DNA from: Nocardia anaemiae NBRC 100462
GTDB lineage: Bacteria > Actinomycetota > Actinomycetes > Mycobacteriales > Mycobacteriaceae
Assembly: GCF_001612725.1 (NCBI RefSeq)
Contig: NZ_BDAZ01000004.1
Location: forward strand, 1-64,000
Direction of reading: 5' to 3'
Length of the DNA stretch: 64,000 bases
Under the pieces are notes generated by a model, which was not told where the DNA came from, made no database searches, and saw only the letters and a list, made by a program, of their open reading frames with translations. This document shows, one piece after another, positions 8,009-15,660 of the stretch. The position numbers were made by a program, and so were the translations under genes. Each line of letters starts with the position of its first letter. Within the stretch, counting starts at the first letter, position 1.

Positions 8009-8854
8009 GTGGAACGCATCGGCGTGATCGGCGGCGGCACCATGGGTGCCGGTATCGCCGAGGTAGCCGCCCGCGCGGGCGGGTCGGTCCTGGTTCTCGA
8101 ACGCGATACCGAGGCGGCCGATGCCGCCGTCGGGCGTATCGAGAAGTCCCTGGCCCGCGCGGTGAAGTCCGGCCGCCTCGAACAGGCCGCCGCCGACGCG
8201 GCCCGCGCCAATATCACTCTCACCACGTCGATCGACGATTTCGCCGACCGCGAGCTGGTCATCGAGGCGGCGCCGGAGATCGAAACGCTCAAGGCCGACT
8301 TCTTCACCAAGCTGGATGCCATCGTCTCTCCCGAGACCATCCTTGCCACCAATACCTCATCGATTCCGGTGATCCGGCTTGCCAACGCCACCGCCGAGCC
8401 GGGCCGGGTGGTCGGTGTGCACTTCTTCAACCCGGTCCCGGTACTGCCGCTGGTCGAGATTGTCGTGACTCTCAAGACCGAGCGCGCGGTCGTCGACAAG
8501 GTGACCGCCTACGCTCGCGACGTACTGGGCAAGCGCACCATCGAATCCAAGGACCAGGCCGGATTCATCGTCAACGCCCTGCTGATCCCGTACCTGTGCA
8601 ACGCGATCCGCATGTTCGAGACCGGGTTCGCCAGCGCCGAGGACATCGACGAGGGGATGGTCAGCGGCTGCGCCCACCCGATGGGTCCGCTGCGCCTGAC
8701 CGACACTGTCGGCCTGGATGTCACGCTCGCCGTCGCGGAGTCCCTCTACGCCGAGTTCGGCGAACCCCAGTACGCGCCACCGGTACTGCTACGCCGCATG
8801 GTCGACGCCGGATACTTGGGCCGCAAGTCTGGCCGAGGTTTCTATACCTATTGA
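8009..8854 (+). CDS. fadB2: 3-hydroxybutyryl-CoA dehydrogenase family protein
   Basis: 281 residues from GTG 8009, chosen because AAGGAG lies 6 bases upstream and the NAD motif starts at residue 5 (GVIGGGTMGAGIAEVAARAG). The Rossmann domain contains ATNTSSIPV with the catalytic serine and VVGVHFFNPVPVLPLVE with the catalytic His of the His-Glu pair. The C-terminal helical domain has DQAGFIVNALLIPYLCNAI and the Gly-rich end GYLGRKSGRGFYTY. It oxidises L-3-hydroxyacyl-CoA (typically 3-hydroxybutyryl-CoA) with NAD(P) in beta-oxidation or butyrate metabolism. The length matches stand-alone FadB2/PaaH enzymes. It is monocistronic, with a GC-rich hairpin right after the stop. Confidence 0.92.
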   Translation: MERIGVIGGGTMGAGIAEVAARAGGSVLVLERDTEAADAAVGRIEKSLARAVKSGRLEQAAADAARANITLTTSIDDFADRELVIEAAPEIETLKADFFTKLDAIVSPETILATNTSSIPVIRLANATAEPGRVVGVHFFNPVPVLPLVEIVVTLKTERAVVDKVTAYARDVLGKRTIESKDQAGFIVNALLIPYLCNAIRMFETGFASAEDIDEGMVSGCAHPMGPLRLTDTVGLDVTLAVAESLYAEFGEPQYAPPVLLRRMVDAGYLGRKSGRGFYTY

Positions 8855-8868
8855 TCCATCGTGAACGG

Positions 8869-8893
8869 CCGCCCGCGCGACGAGCGCGGGCGG
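8869..8893 (+). terminator. Hairpin after the dehydrogenase gene
   Basis: Perfect 10-bp inverted repeat CCGCCCGCGC (8869-8878) and GCGCGGGCGG (8884-8893), 5-nt loop, starting 14 bases after the stop codon. No U-tract, so an I-shaped GC-rich terminator is inferred. Confidence 0.6.
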
Positions 8894-9053
8894 ACCCACG
8901 AGGACCGTCTCGAGAAACCGGATCGATCGCGGAACGGTGTCGGTTGTGCGACGGATCGGTGGAGATCCCGCTCGTTGGTACCTCGGTCGGCGCGTCGCTG
9001 CCACATGCTGGCGCAGAGAGGTCTGCCCTGTACCCAGCGAAGGGAGATACCCC

Positions 9054-10241
9054 GTGGCATTGGGACGTCGTCGGCTGCTGATCGGCTTCGCGGGTACCGG
9101 TGCCCTGGCCTTGGCCGGATGCGGGCAGCGAGAACCCGAACCCAAACCCGCCACACTCCGATTCGATCCCCCACCCGGCGTCCACGACGTCGATGCCCGA
9201 ACCCCCGGCACGGTCACGGTCACCGACGGGACGCTGCTGTCGGTCGAATGGATCGATGAATCGGGCAGACCACTGCCGGGCGTATCGGCACCGGATCAAC
9301 GAACATGGACCAGCGCCGAGCCACTCGGCTACGGACATACCTACACCGCGAAAGCCGTGGCACACGGCGAGACCGGCGACGTCACCGCGACAACAACCTG
9401 CGCCACCGTACAACCGCGACAACTGATCGACGTCTCGCTGCGGTCCGCCAATCTCGTCGAGCTGACCGAAAACGACACCTACGGCGTGGGGTTCGTGCTT
9501 GTCGCCCATTTCGACGAACCCGTCGACCGGGCGGCCGCGGAATCCCACCTGAAAGTCACCACCCAACCCGCCGTCACCGGCGCCTGGTACTGGCTCGACG
9601 ATCAGAACGCACACTGGCGGCCCGAGCAATATCACGCACCGGGAACCAGGATCACGATCGCGGCCGAACTCTTCGGCGTCGCGCTCGGCGAGGGCCGCTA
9701 CGGCCTGCGCGACCAACGGGTGTCGGTGATCATCGGCCCCGCACACGTCGCGATCGCCGACGACAACACCAAACAGATCGAGGTCTTCGACAACGGAAAC
9801 CTGGTGCGCACCATGCCCACATCGATGGGCCGTGGCGGCACCGCGGTCGTCGGCGGCAGATACATGTCGTTCTGGACTCGCCCCGGTATATACACCGTGC
9901 TGGACCGAAAAGACCCGGTGATCATGGACTCCGCCACCTACGGCCTGCCCAGCAACTCCGGGCTCGGCTACCGCACGAGCATCAACCACGCGGTCCGCAT
10001 CAGCCACGACGGAATCTTCGTGCACGAATTGGCCGCAAGCATGTGGGCCCAAGGCAACACCAACGTCTCACATGGCTGCCTGAACCTCTCCCCCAACGAT
10101 GCCGCATGGTTCTACGACTTCGTCATTCCCGGCGATGTCGTGGAGGTCCGCAACACCGGCGGTGACCCACTCGATATCTGGCAGAACGGTGATTGGGGCA
10201 TCCCCTGGTCCGACTGGCTTCGCGGCGGCACCCACACGTGA
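9054..10241 (+). CDS. L,D-transpeptidase lipoprotein (Ig-like + YkuD)
   Basis: 395 residues from GTG 9054, preceded by AAGGGAG. The signal peptide ends in the lipobox LALAGC, so the protein is lipid-anchored outside the membrane. Residues about 40-250 form the two Ig-like/Big domains of actinobacterial L,D-transpeptidases. The C-terminal YkuD domain carries IEVFDNGNLVRTMPTSMGR, the flap containing GIYTVLDRKDPVIMDS, then HELAASMWAQGN and the catalytic signature SHGCLNLSPNDAAWFY with Cys about residue 341. It makes 3-3 meso-DAP crosslinks in peptidoglycan and is the target type of carbapenems. Architecture and length match mycobacterial LdtMt2-like enzymes. It is monocistronic. Confidence 0.93.
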   Translation: MALGRRRLLIGFAGTGALALAGCGQREPEPKPATLRFDPPPGVHDVDARTPGTVTVTDGTLLSVEWIDESGRPLPGVSAPDQRTWTSAEPLGYGHTYTAKAVAHGETGDVTATTTCATVQPRQLIDVSLRSANLVELTENDTYGVGFVLVAHFDEPVDRAAAESHLKVTTQPAVTGAWYWLDDQNAHWRPEQYHAPGTRITIAAELFGVALGEGRYGLRDQRVSVIIGPAHVAIADDNTKQIEVFDNGNLVRTMPTSMGRGGTAVVGGRYMSFWTRPGIYTVLDRKDPVIMDSATYGLPSNSGLGYRTSINHAVRISHDGIFVHELAASMWAQGNTNVSHGCLNLSPNDAAWFYDFVIPGDVVEVRNTGGDPLDIWQNGDWGIPWSDWLRGGTHT

Positions 10242-10382
10242 CACGGAAAACCAGGCCCCCATCTCGGTGACTTGCCTCTGTGAACCACCGGCCACCTGAG
10301 TGCTGAGCCGCAACGTCGGCAGCCTTATACCAGGGCATGGGAGGGGCGGTCAGGACGGTCTCGGGTCCTGAGTGTGTCCGGC

Positions 10383-10420
10383 TGCCGCGTGGCGCGGCAC
10401 TTTTGCCCGGTAATGCCGGG
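10383..10420 (+). terminator. Rho-independent-type terminator with a second hairpin
   Basis: Perfect 7-bp stem TGCCGCG-TGG-CGCGGCA (10383-10399) followed by CTTTTG, then a second small stem CCCGG-TAATG-CCGGG (10406-10420). It lies 140 bases past the L,D-transpeptidase stop. Confidence 0.6.
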
Positions 10421-10527
10421 CCCCTAGCTCGTCGTCGGCTCTAGGTCGCGCCGTGCCTGGATCGAATGTCGCCGACGAGATCGTGCCCGCCGCATACCAA
10501 TACGCGAAACCGTCGAAGAATCAATCG

Positions 10528-10600
10528 AATTTGATCTTGCAATTCGTAGCATAGGTAAAGATCAAATTGCGTTACCTCGGCAAAATGTATCGTTTGCCGA
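10528..10600. repeat. Two adjacent perfect inverted repeats in AT-rich DNA
   Basis: First repeat: 11-bp arms AATTTGATCTT (10528-10538) and AAGATCAAATT (10558-10568), 19-base spacer. Second repeat: 8-bp arms TCGGCAAA (10577-10584) and TTTGCCGA (10593-10600), 8-base spacer; a further copy of TTTGCCGATT follows near 10639. They lie 120-190 bases upstream of the small secreted protein gene, so they may be operators or structured 5' RNA. Confidence 0.6.
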
Positions 10601-10719
10601 TTATTAACCGTGATTATTCGCACAATGCTGGAAGTGGATTTGCCGATTTCTTTTTCATAACATTTGCGGTGTGCGACGTGATGGCGTCGTTATCCACCTG
10701 TGAAAAGGAAGCTCCATAT

Positions 10720-11019
10720 ATGATCTCTCGCAAGGCCCTTGCCGCCGCCGCAACCGTCTCCGCCGCCGCCCTGTTCTTCGGCCCGGTCGCGGTGGCCTCC
10801 GCCGCTAACCCCGTCGCCAACTCCGCCGCCACCGGCTCGGCGGGCTCGGGTTCGGCCGACGGCGGTTCATCTACGGGTTCGGCAGGCTCGTCCTCCGGTT
10901 CCGCCATGCTCGACTCCGGCAGCTCGGCCCTCGACGGCGGCACCTCCGCCATCCTCAACATCATCAATTCGATCGCCGGTATCAGGGACCTGAACCAGCC
11001 CCCGAAGCCCGCCTCCTGA
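10720..11019 (+). CDS. Small secreted Ser/Gly-rich protein
   Basis: 99 residues from ATG 10720, supported by AAAAGGAA 9 bases upstream; the longer in-frame extension crosses AT-rich control DNA and is rejected. The signal peptide is ALAAAATVSAAALFFGPVAVASA, cleaved near residue 27. The mature protein is low-complexity (GSAGSGSADGGSSTGSAGSS) and then a short amphipathic segment (AILNIINSIAGIRDL) with a Pro/Lys end. It has no recognisable enzyme motif. Such proteins are usual in the Nocardia envelope. A good terminator follows. Confidence 0.72.
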   Translation: MISRKALAAAATVSAAALFFGPVAVASAANPVANSAATGSAGSGSADGGSSTGSAGSSSGSAMLDSGSSALDGGTSAILNIINSIAGIRDLNQPPKPAS

Positions 11020-11043
11020 TTCGGTCTCGGTAGACCACCGCTT

Positions 11044-11077
11044 CCCCCGCGTCACCCCGCGGGGGCCGGATTTCTTT
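11044..11077 (+). terminator. Rho-independent terminator
   Basis: Stem CCCCCGCG (11044-11051) with CGCGGGGG (11058-11065), 6-nt loop, followed by a T-rich run (GGATTTCTTT). It starts 25 bases after the stop codon of the small secreted protein. Confidence 0.75.
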
Positions 11078-11582
11078 CCCGCTGCGCTACGCATCGGTGC
11101 GTGCGCGCTATTGCAGCGAATTTGCCATAACCAAACCGGTCATTCGCCGTGTCGAGTAGCCACGGCGGGTGGCCTGCTAACGATTCCGTTTGCCTGCCAA
11201 CGAGATAGCCCTCCGCACGGTGCGTCCGAACCTTCTTTGGACACCGGGTGGTTTCGTGGGTCTTTCGTAGCGGCGATCCCGAATCTTCGGCATCTGGAAT
11301 GGTTTCACGACGACGTCCGCATCGATCGAATTTTCGACGGGACGCTCGATCCCGGCGGGTGCCACCCGCCCCGATCCGACCGGGCCTGCCCCTGGGTGAG
11401 TCGATTCCGTCGGATCGCCTGTACCGCTAGGCCGGTAAGATCAAGGTGAGGATGATCAGTCGGGGTTGGGGTATACAGCCCGGGACCTCGGTAGCACCCC
11501 CAGGTGCGGCCATCGACAACTGGACGGCAGGAATCTTCGGCCCATATCTATCGCGCGAGTGCGAGCAGAATGCGGGATTCAC
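11078..11582. other. Intergenic, no gene seen
   Basis: About 500 bases in which the open frames have no family resemblance or ribosome binding sites. A GGGTAT hexamer at 11469-11474 resembles a sigma-B-type -10 box ahead of the STAS gene, but I see no GTTT-type -35 element at the right distance. Confidence 0.4.
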
Positions 11583-12074
11583 ATGCCATTCAAATACCTG
11601 GCTACGGCGAGAAGAAGCAATCCCACGGATTCGGGCCTCGTCGGACCCTCGATTCCAGAATTCGCACGCCGTGGCCTGACCTCGCCCACCGATGTGCGCC
11701 GACGATCACGGTCGGCCTACGTCCGTGTCGTCCGAACGCGGCCATGTGTCGGTGTCACGCTGTACAGCGTGCTCGGTGAGGTCGACTCGTGCACCGCGGC
11801 GAAGTTCGAGCGGCAACTGCTCGCAACGCTGCACACCGCCGCCCCGACAATCGTCATCGACCTGTCCGAACTCGGATTTCTCGGAGTGGCAGGTCTGGAA
11901 GTGCTCGACGACGCTCGAGTGTGGTCGCAGCACACCCACGAGATGTACCTCGTCACCGGCACCGACTGCGTGGACCATGCGATCGCGGCCAGCGGTATGT
12001 CCGCATGCTTCGACACCTTCGCCAATCTCGACGATGCGCTGCGTGAAGTGGCGAAGCGGCACGGTCGTGGATGA
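11583..12074 (+). CDS. STAS-domain anti-sigma factor antagonist
   Basis: 163 residues from ATG 11583 (the frame is open upstream, and the start is uncertain). After a basic N-terminal stretch, the STAS fold spans about residues 52-155: GVTLYSVLGEVDSCTAAKFERQL, then TIVIDLSELGFLGVAGLEVLDDA. This is the motif IDLSxxxFLxxxGL, in which SpoIIAA-type antagonists normally carry the phosphorylatable serine (D-S-S/T-G); here it reads GVAG, so the phospho-acceptor appears lost or moved. Such proteins free a sigma factor from a kinase/anti-sigma. No kinase or sigma gene is adjacent, so the partner is unknown. It converges on the MarR gene. Confidence 0.75.
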   Translation: MPFKYLATARRSNPTDSGLVGPSIPEFARRGLTSPTDVRRRSRSAYVRVVRTRPCVGVTLYSVLGEVDSCTAAKFERQLLATLHTAAPTIVIDLSELGFLGVAGLEVLDDARVWSQHTHEMYLVTGTDCVDHAIAASGMSACFDTFANLDDALREVAKRHGRG

Positions 12075-12091
12075 GCACGCGGCCCCGGTGC

Positions 12092-12538
12092 TCACCCGGC
12101 CTGTGGCACCGGTGCGAGATCGTCCAGTGCGCTGAGCAGCGGGGCCAGTCGCTGTAGTTCTTCCAGATGTGTGCGCCCGAGCAGGGCCAGGGTTTGCTTG
12201 CCCGCCTCCGTCAGCATGAGTCGGACGACCCGGCGATCCTTGCTCTCTCGTCGTCTGCGGGCGACGAGGCCGAGTTGCTCGGTGCGATCGATCAGTTGCA
12301 CCACACTGTGGTGGCGAGCGGACAGATATCCGGCGATATCACCGATGCTGGGCCCGTCCGGATCGGAATGTCCCCGGATCGCCAGCAGCAGCTGATGCTG
12401 GGTATCGGTGAGTCCCACTTCGGCCGCCCGGCGCTCACTCCACCGCATCAGCTGGCGCAGCCCGGTCCGGAACGCCAGCAACCTCGAGTACTCCTGATCG
12501 GTCAGGTGGGCGGTTGACTCCATCGACCCATCCATCAT
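12092..12538 (-). CDS. MarR-family transcriptional regulator
   Basis: 148 residues with the winged helix in the middle: LTDTQHQLLLAIRGH, then IGDIAGYLSARHHSVVQLIDRTEQLGLVARRRRESKDRRVVRLMLTEAG. Helix 3 and the RRRESKDRR wing are typical of MarR. The start could be either of the tandem ATGs at 12538/12535 or 12523. It is divergent from the SPW membrane protein, and an inverted repeat (TATCA/TGATA) lies in the 120-base gap, so it likely represses itself and perhaps that gene. The ligand is unknown. Confidence 0.85.
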   Translation of the reverse strand: MMDGSMESTAHLTDQEYSRLLAFRTGLRQLMRWSERRAAEVGLTDTQHQLLLAIRGHSDPDGPSIGDIAGYLSARHHSVVQLIDRTEQLGLVARRRRESKDRRVVRLMLTEAGKQTLALLGRTHLEELQRLAPLLSALDDLAPVPQAG

Positions 12539-12548
12539 GCAGTGATAT

Positions 12549-12563
12549 TATCACAGCATGATA
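12549..12563. promoter_or_regulatory. Candidate MarR operator
   Basis: Inverted repeat TATCA-CAGCA-TGATA in an AT-rich island just upstream of the MarR start and between divergent genes. Short, so of moderate support only. Confidence 0.4.
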
Positions 12564-12660
12564 TAAGTGCGGCGATCAGGACGGCCGTGTTCCGGACCGG
12601 TCTCGGCCGCCCCGGCTCGACAGAGCTTTTATTCGCCACTACGTCCGAGGAGTGGTGGAA

Positions 12661-13158
12661 ATGACTAGTGAAACCATGATGAGTCGGCATCCCGACATCG
12701 TGGAGTTGCGGGAAAAGTACGAGCGCGCTTCCGAGGCGCCGGACGCGCAGGCGGTTACCGGACTGCTTTTTCTGACCGGGCTGTATATCGCGATCTCACC
12801 GTGGGTGGTCGGATTCAACGGATTGTCCACCTTGACCGGCAACAACCTCATCGTCGGTATCGCTCTCGCGATGCTGGCAGTCGGATTCGCCTCGGTATTC
12901 GGCCGGACCCACGGCATCGTCTGGGCTGCTCCGCTGATCGGCCTCTGGACGATCCTTGCTCCGTGGATCGTCAGCGGGAACGTCGATACCACATCGACGA
13001 TCTGGAACAACGTCGTCTCCGGCGCACTGGCCGTCCTACTCGGCCTGGGGTCGATGTTGCTCGGGATGAGGCGGACCACACGACTCACCGGCCAGACACC
13101 CGCCGCGACTCGAACCCCTCGTCCCTCCGGGCTGCCACCGGAAACGACCACAGGGTGA
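12661..13158 (+). CDS. SPW-repeat integral membrane protein
   Basis: 165 residues from ATG 12661, with GAGGAG at 12647-12652 as ribosome binding site. After a 35-residue acidic/basic cytoplasmic head come four transmembrane helices organised as two copies of the SPW repeat: GLYIAISPWVVGF (first Ser-Pro-Trp) and LWTILAPWIVSG (second, Ala-Pro-Trp). This domain is found in small bacterial membrane proteins of unknown role, often under stress sigma control. The C-terminal tail is Thr/Pro/Arg-rich and cytoplasmic. It is divergent from MarR. Confidence 0.82.
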   Translation: MTSETMMSRHPDIVELREKYERASEAPDAQAVTGLLFLTGLYIAISPWVVGFNGLSTLTGNNLIVGIALAMLAVGFASVFGRTHGIVWAAPLIGLWTILAPWIVSGNVDTTSTIWNNVVSGALAVLLGLGSMLLGMRRTTRLTGQTPAATRTPRPSGLPPETTTG

Positions 13159-13465
13159 AACGACCACAATGCCGACGGCGAAACTGAAACCGCTTCGCCG
13201 CAGCGCGATCGGCGGTTCCCCCGCCGCGGAACAGTGAAGTCGATGGTGCACTAGCACCTCGAAGCGAACGACCCGGCTGCGCAGTGCGTAGTCGGGTCGG
13301 TTCGTGTCAACCCGGCGTGCTTCCGGGCGCACACCGGCATCGAGTCCTCGAGCCCTTCGGACCATTCGCGGCAATGATGGACCGTGCTCGAGACGCCATC
13401 GGCGAACCCCGCATGAACGATCAGCGCGCTTTCGGGCCTGGCGCACACTCGGCGCGGTTCGGGAC
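13159..13465. other. No gene seen
   Basis: About 300 bases of high-G+C sequence between the SPW gene and the decayed kinase; open frames look like shadows without start signals. Confidence 0.4.
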
Positions 13466-13781
13466 TCAGGTCTCGAGGGCTTCGCCGGGGTCCGACCGGG
13501 TCGCGAAGCGGGAGATGGCCACGAGTCCGGGCTGGTAGCCGTGTGTGGTGTCCACGGTCAGCGTGGGCAGTTCACCGATGGCAGGGTCGAACTCATGCGG
13601 GCCGTTCGAAGGCCGGGACGAGGCCTGCGGTCCGGGTCGGCGAGTTGGCCAGGACCATGCCCTGGGCGACCTCGTCGTGGACGATCGCCGGGCAGCCGAG
13701 CTCGCGGGCGAGGGTGTGGGCGAGGGTCGTTTTCCCAGTGCCTGGTCGACCGGTCACCACGGTCAGGACTGGCTGGGCCAT
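13466..13781 (-). pseudogene. P-loop nucleoside/antibiotic-kinase-like gene with internal deletion
   Basis: Starting at ATG 13781, the first 62 codons encode a clean P-loop kinase N-terminus (VLTVVTGRPGTGKTTLAHTLARELGCPAIVHDEVAQGM) that hits TGA soon after FERPA. In the next frame the C-terminus of the same family is recognisable: PTLTVDTTHGYQPGL, then AISRF, ending at 13466. The central part (lid, acceptor site, roughly 70-80 residues) is missing, and the two ends are out of frame. I read this as one gene destroyed by an internal deletion near 13,590. Confidence 0.7.
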
Positions 13782-13825
13782 ACCTCATTGTCCCCGTCCA
13801 GCGCGAACAAGCACGCCCCCGGCAA

Positions 13826-14041
13826 CTAAGCGCCGAGTGGCGCGCCACGAGTATTCGACAGCGGGCGCTGGCTCGCCGAGACGCCGTGATCACCGCTCGG
13901 ACGTGGTTCTCGCAGTACGGCGGCGAGGATGGCGCAACCGAGTGTCGCGGTCAGCAGGAGCAGGGTGATCGGCGGGGCGGCGAGCAGGGTGAGGCCGATG
14001 AGCAAGGTCAAGGCGTACCGGGGAACGTTGTGGAGTGCCAT
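13826..14041 (-). CDS. Small two-helix membrane protein frame overlapping the cold-shock gene
   Basis: 71 codons: hydrophobic YALTLLIGLTLLAAPPITLLLLTATLGCAILAAVL forms one long or two short transmembrane segments, then a basic tail. It overlaps the last 150 bases of the cold-shock gene in another frame. No ribosome binding site is visible before its ATG, so it may instead be the true C-terminus of the cold-shock protein after a one-base frameshift (biological or sequencing) near 14,050-14,090. In favour of this frame, its residues look like a real membrane protein while the competing frame is Arg/His/Pro-rich. Confidence 0.4.
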   Translation of the reverse strand: MALHNVPRYALTLLIGLTLLAAPPITLLLLTATLGCAILAAVLREPRPSGDHGVSASQRPLSNTRGAPLGA

Positions 14042-14375
14042 CGGTGCTGTGTGGTTCCGGTGTTCGAGAACGGGTGAGATGGTTCTTGGCTGGATCGGGC
14101 AGGGTGCGCGTGTAGGGGCGGACGCGATCGGCTTGCGGTCCGCGCGGAGTGTGCTCGGTGGTGAACACTACGGGCTGGCCCGCGGAAAGTGTTCTGTATC
14201 CGGGGGTTTCGATGCTCGAGTATTCGACGAAGACCGCCGCGGTGCGGTCATCAGGGGTGAGGAATCCGAAGCCTTTCTCGGAGTTGAACCAGGCGACGGT
14301 GCCATGCCGCCAGCCGATCCGGTCGGCGCCGGTATGTGGATGGGTGTCAGTAGGCGAGGGGGTAATCGTCGTCAT
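13890..14375 (-). CDS. Cold-shock-domain protein with long tail
   Basis: From ATG 14375, the chain begins with a short Thr/Pro/His-rich lead and then a complete cold-shock domain at about residues 20-85: GTVAWFNSEKGFGFLTPDD (RNP-1 KGFGFL), AVFVEYSSI (RNP-2 variant of VFVHYS) and a final beta strand ending RVRPY. It binds single-stranded nucleic acid. Beyond residue 90 the frame reads as Arg/Pro/His-rich low complexity typical of a wrong frame, so the true C-terminus is uncertain. The start overlaps the end of the preceding small gene by 29 bases, which indicates coupling within an Hsp20-led stress operon. Confidence 0.72.
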   Translation of the reverse strand: MTTITPSPTDTHPHTGADRIGWRHGTVAWFNSEKGFGFLTPDDRTAAVFVEYSSIETPGYRTLSAGQPVVFTTEHTPRGPQADRVRPYTRTLPDPAKNHLTRSRTPEPHSTDGTPQRSPVRLDLAHRPHPARRPADHPAPADRDTRLRHPRRRTARTTSER

Positions 14376-14562
14376 CGGGTAGTGGGGTGATGAAGGATTG
14401 CTCGATTCGGTCGGTGATGTCGGCGGCGTCGAAGGCGGCGCGGATGCGTTCGGCCACCGGATGCAGTGCGCGGGTGTCCAAGCCGACGTCGTGGTCGGCG
14501 TCGTGGACGAGGGTGCGCTGATCGGCGTGGTCTGCCTGGTCACGGTCGGAGAACGTGGTCAT
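14347..14562 (-). CDS. Small acidic hypothetical protein
   Basis: 71 residues from ATG 14562 (GTAGGAGGT lies just upstream): MTTFSDRDQADHADQRTLVH, then VAERIRAAFDAADITDRIEQSFITPLPDDDD and a stop. It is highly acidic and probably a small helical adaptor. The good ribosome binding site and overlap with the cold-shock gene support expression. It sits in the same-strand series hsp20, 14751-15053, this gene, cold-shock gene. I do not recognise a family. Confidence 0.6.
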   Translation of the reverse strand: MTTFSDRDQADHADQRTLVHDADHDVGLDTRALHPVAERIRAAFDAADITDRIEQSFITPLPDDDDYPLAY

Positions 14563-14750
14563 GGTCGACCTCCTACGTCGTGCACTGGTGTCGGGATAAA
14601 GGGGGCGGGCCCATGTGATCGCTCTGGCCCGCCCCGCGAAGGAGTACGTGACTTGCGAGAAACGGATCCGCGGGCAGTGGCCGATTGCGCTTGGTCGGCG
14701 GACATCGCCGTCCTCGCACCCCGCGGATCGGTCGGGAATTGTCGGTGTCA

Positions 14751-15053
14751 TCACCTCACTTTCATCTCGTGGACGTTGCCGAACCGCTCGAGGTGCGGAG
14801 GGCCGCGCTGGGTCGCACGCATTCTCGGCGGCACTCGACCTGTCAACCTCGGCGTCAGCCGATCGCGGCGTCCGTCGCCGGATGGGCGGGGTGCTCGCGC
14901 CCGAAACTTCCGCCGTCCCGAAACCGGTTCGCGCGCAAGGGCTTCGGCTAGGATGTCATCGATTTCGGCGAATAGCGGTTGGACATCGGGGTCGAGCATC
15001 AGCAGCCGCTCATCGAGCGGGTCGTAGACGTCGAGCGCATCGATTCCGGTCAT
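14751..15053 (-). CDS. Small hypothetical protein behind hsp20
   Basis: 100 residues from ATG 15053 with a near-perfect ribosome binding site (GGAGGTAA). The N-terminal part, DALDVYDPLDERLLMLDPDVQPLFAEIDDILAEAL, looks like a genuine acidic helical module. The rest is Arg/Pro-rich, so a frameshift or a disordered basic tail is possible. It begins 40 bases after the hsp20 stop and is likely co-transcribed. Similar short acidic proteins occur next to actinobacterial hsp20 genes; function unknown. Confidence 0.6.
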   Translation of the reverse strand: MTGIDALDVYDPLDERLLMLDPDVQPLFAEIDDILAEALAREPVSGRRKFRARAPRPSGDGRRDRLTPRLTGRVPPRMRATQRGPPHLERFGNVHEMKVR

Positions 15054-15093
15054 AGCCTTACCTCCGGGTGGGAAGGGGCGGGCCCGCCCCGGC

Positions 15094-15513
15094 TCAGGCG
15101 TTGATCGCCTTGTGCCCGTTACCGCAGGCGATCTCGATCCGGCGGGGCTTGGCCTTCTCCTCGACCGGGATCGTCAAGCGCAGCACACCGTCGGTGTAGT
15201 CGGCGCTGATGTGATCGGCATCGAGGGTCTCGCCGAGGAACAATTGGCGGCTGAACACACCGCGTGCGCGTTCCGCGGCGACCATCTCCCGGTTCGCCTC
15301 TAGTTCCGGGCGCGAGGCGCGCACTGTCACAACGTTGCGCTCCACACCCAGGTCCAGCGAATCGGGATCCATCCCCGGCAGATCGAACTCGACGACGAAC
15401 TTGTCACCCTCGCGCCAGGCGTCCATCGGCATTGCCGCGGGATGCGCCGCTGTGCCGAACACCTGCTGCGCCAGACGATCCAGATCACGGAACGGATCGG
15501 TACGCATGAGCAT
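15094..15513 (-). CDS. Hsp20/alpha-crystallin small heat-shock protein
   Basis: 139 residues from ATG 15513 (GGAGGTGG 7 bases upstream). A short N-terminal arm ([17 protein letters not shown]) precedes the alpha-crystallin domain, about residues 28-130, with [29 protein letters not shown], the [30 protein letters not shown] block (A-x-x-x-n-GVL signature, here ADYTDGVL) and a C-terminal RRIEI motif corresponding to the I-x-I anchor. It is an ATP-independent holdase. It is transcribed away from a MerR/HspR-like regulator and heads a small stress operon. Confidence 0.93.
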   Translation of the reverse strand: MLMRTDPFRDLDRLAQQVFGTAAHPAAMPMDAWREGDKFVVEFDLPGMDPDSLDLGVERNVVTVRASRPELEANREMVAAERARGVFSRQLFLGETLDADHISADYTDGVLRLTIPVEEKAKPRRIEIACGNGHKAINA

Positions 15514-15592
15514 GATCGCCACCTCCAACTAGCTGTCTTCTCGATAGTCGGACCCAGATAATCTATGTCATCCGGTACAGATTTCTTATAGC

Positions 15593-15608
15593 ACTATGAG
15601 AAGATAGT
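15593..15608. promoter_or_regulatory. Inverted repeat in the hsp20/HspR-like intergenic region
   Basis: ACTAT-GAGAAG-ATAGT (15593-15608), together with a second GATAGTCG near 15542 and 15603, lies between the divergent Hsp20 and MerR-type genes. It does not match the classical HAIR element (CTTGAGT-N7-ACTCAAG), so it would be a different operator. Confidence 0.4.
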
Positions 15609-15660
15609 CGCAAGGGGTTAGCATAGAAAATCTCGGCAGCAAGAAGTATCGAGGAGCAGG

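Larger units (their letters stand above)
10242..10719. other. Intergenic region: terminator then AT-rich control region
   Basis: No gene is supported in these 478 bases. The first part contains tandem hairpins consistent with transcription termination. From about 10,500 the composition becomes AT-rich, with two strong inverted repeats (listed separately) and probable promoter sequence of the small secreted protein at 10,720. Confidence 0.55.

Noticed and set aside
8721..10052. 443-codon minus-strand frame over the L,D-transpeptidase
   Set aside because: Shadow of the YkuD gene; high-G+C antisense frames are often open.
11469..11474. GGGTAT as a sigma-B-type -10 box before the STAS gene
   Set aside because: No GTTT-like -35 element at a suitable distance.
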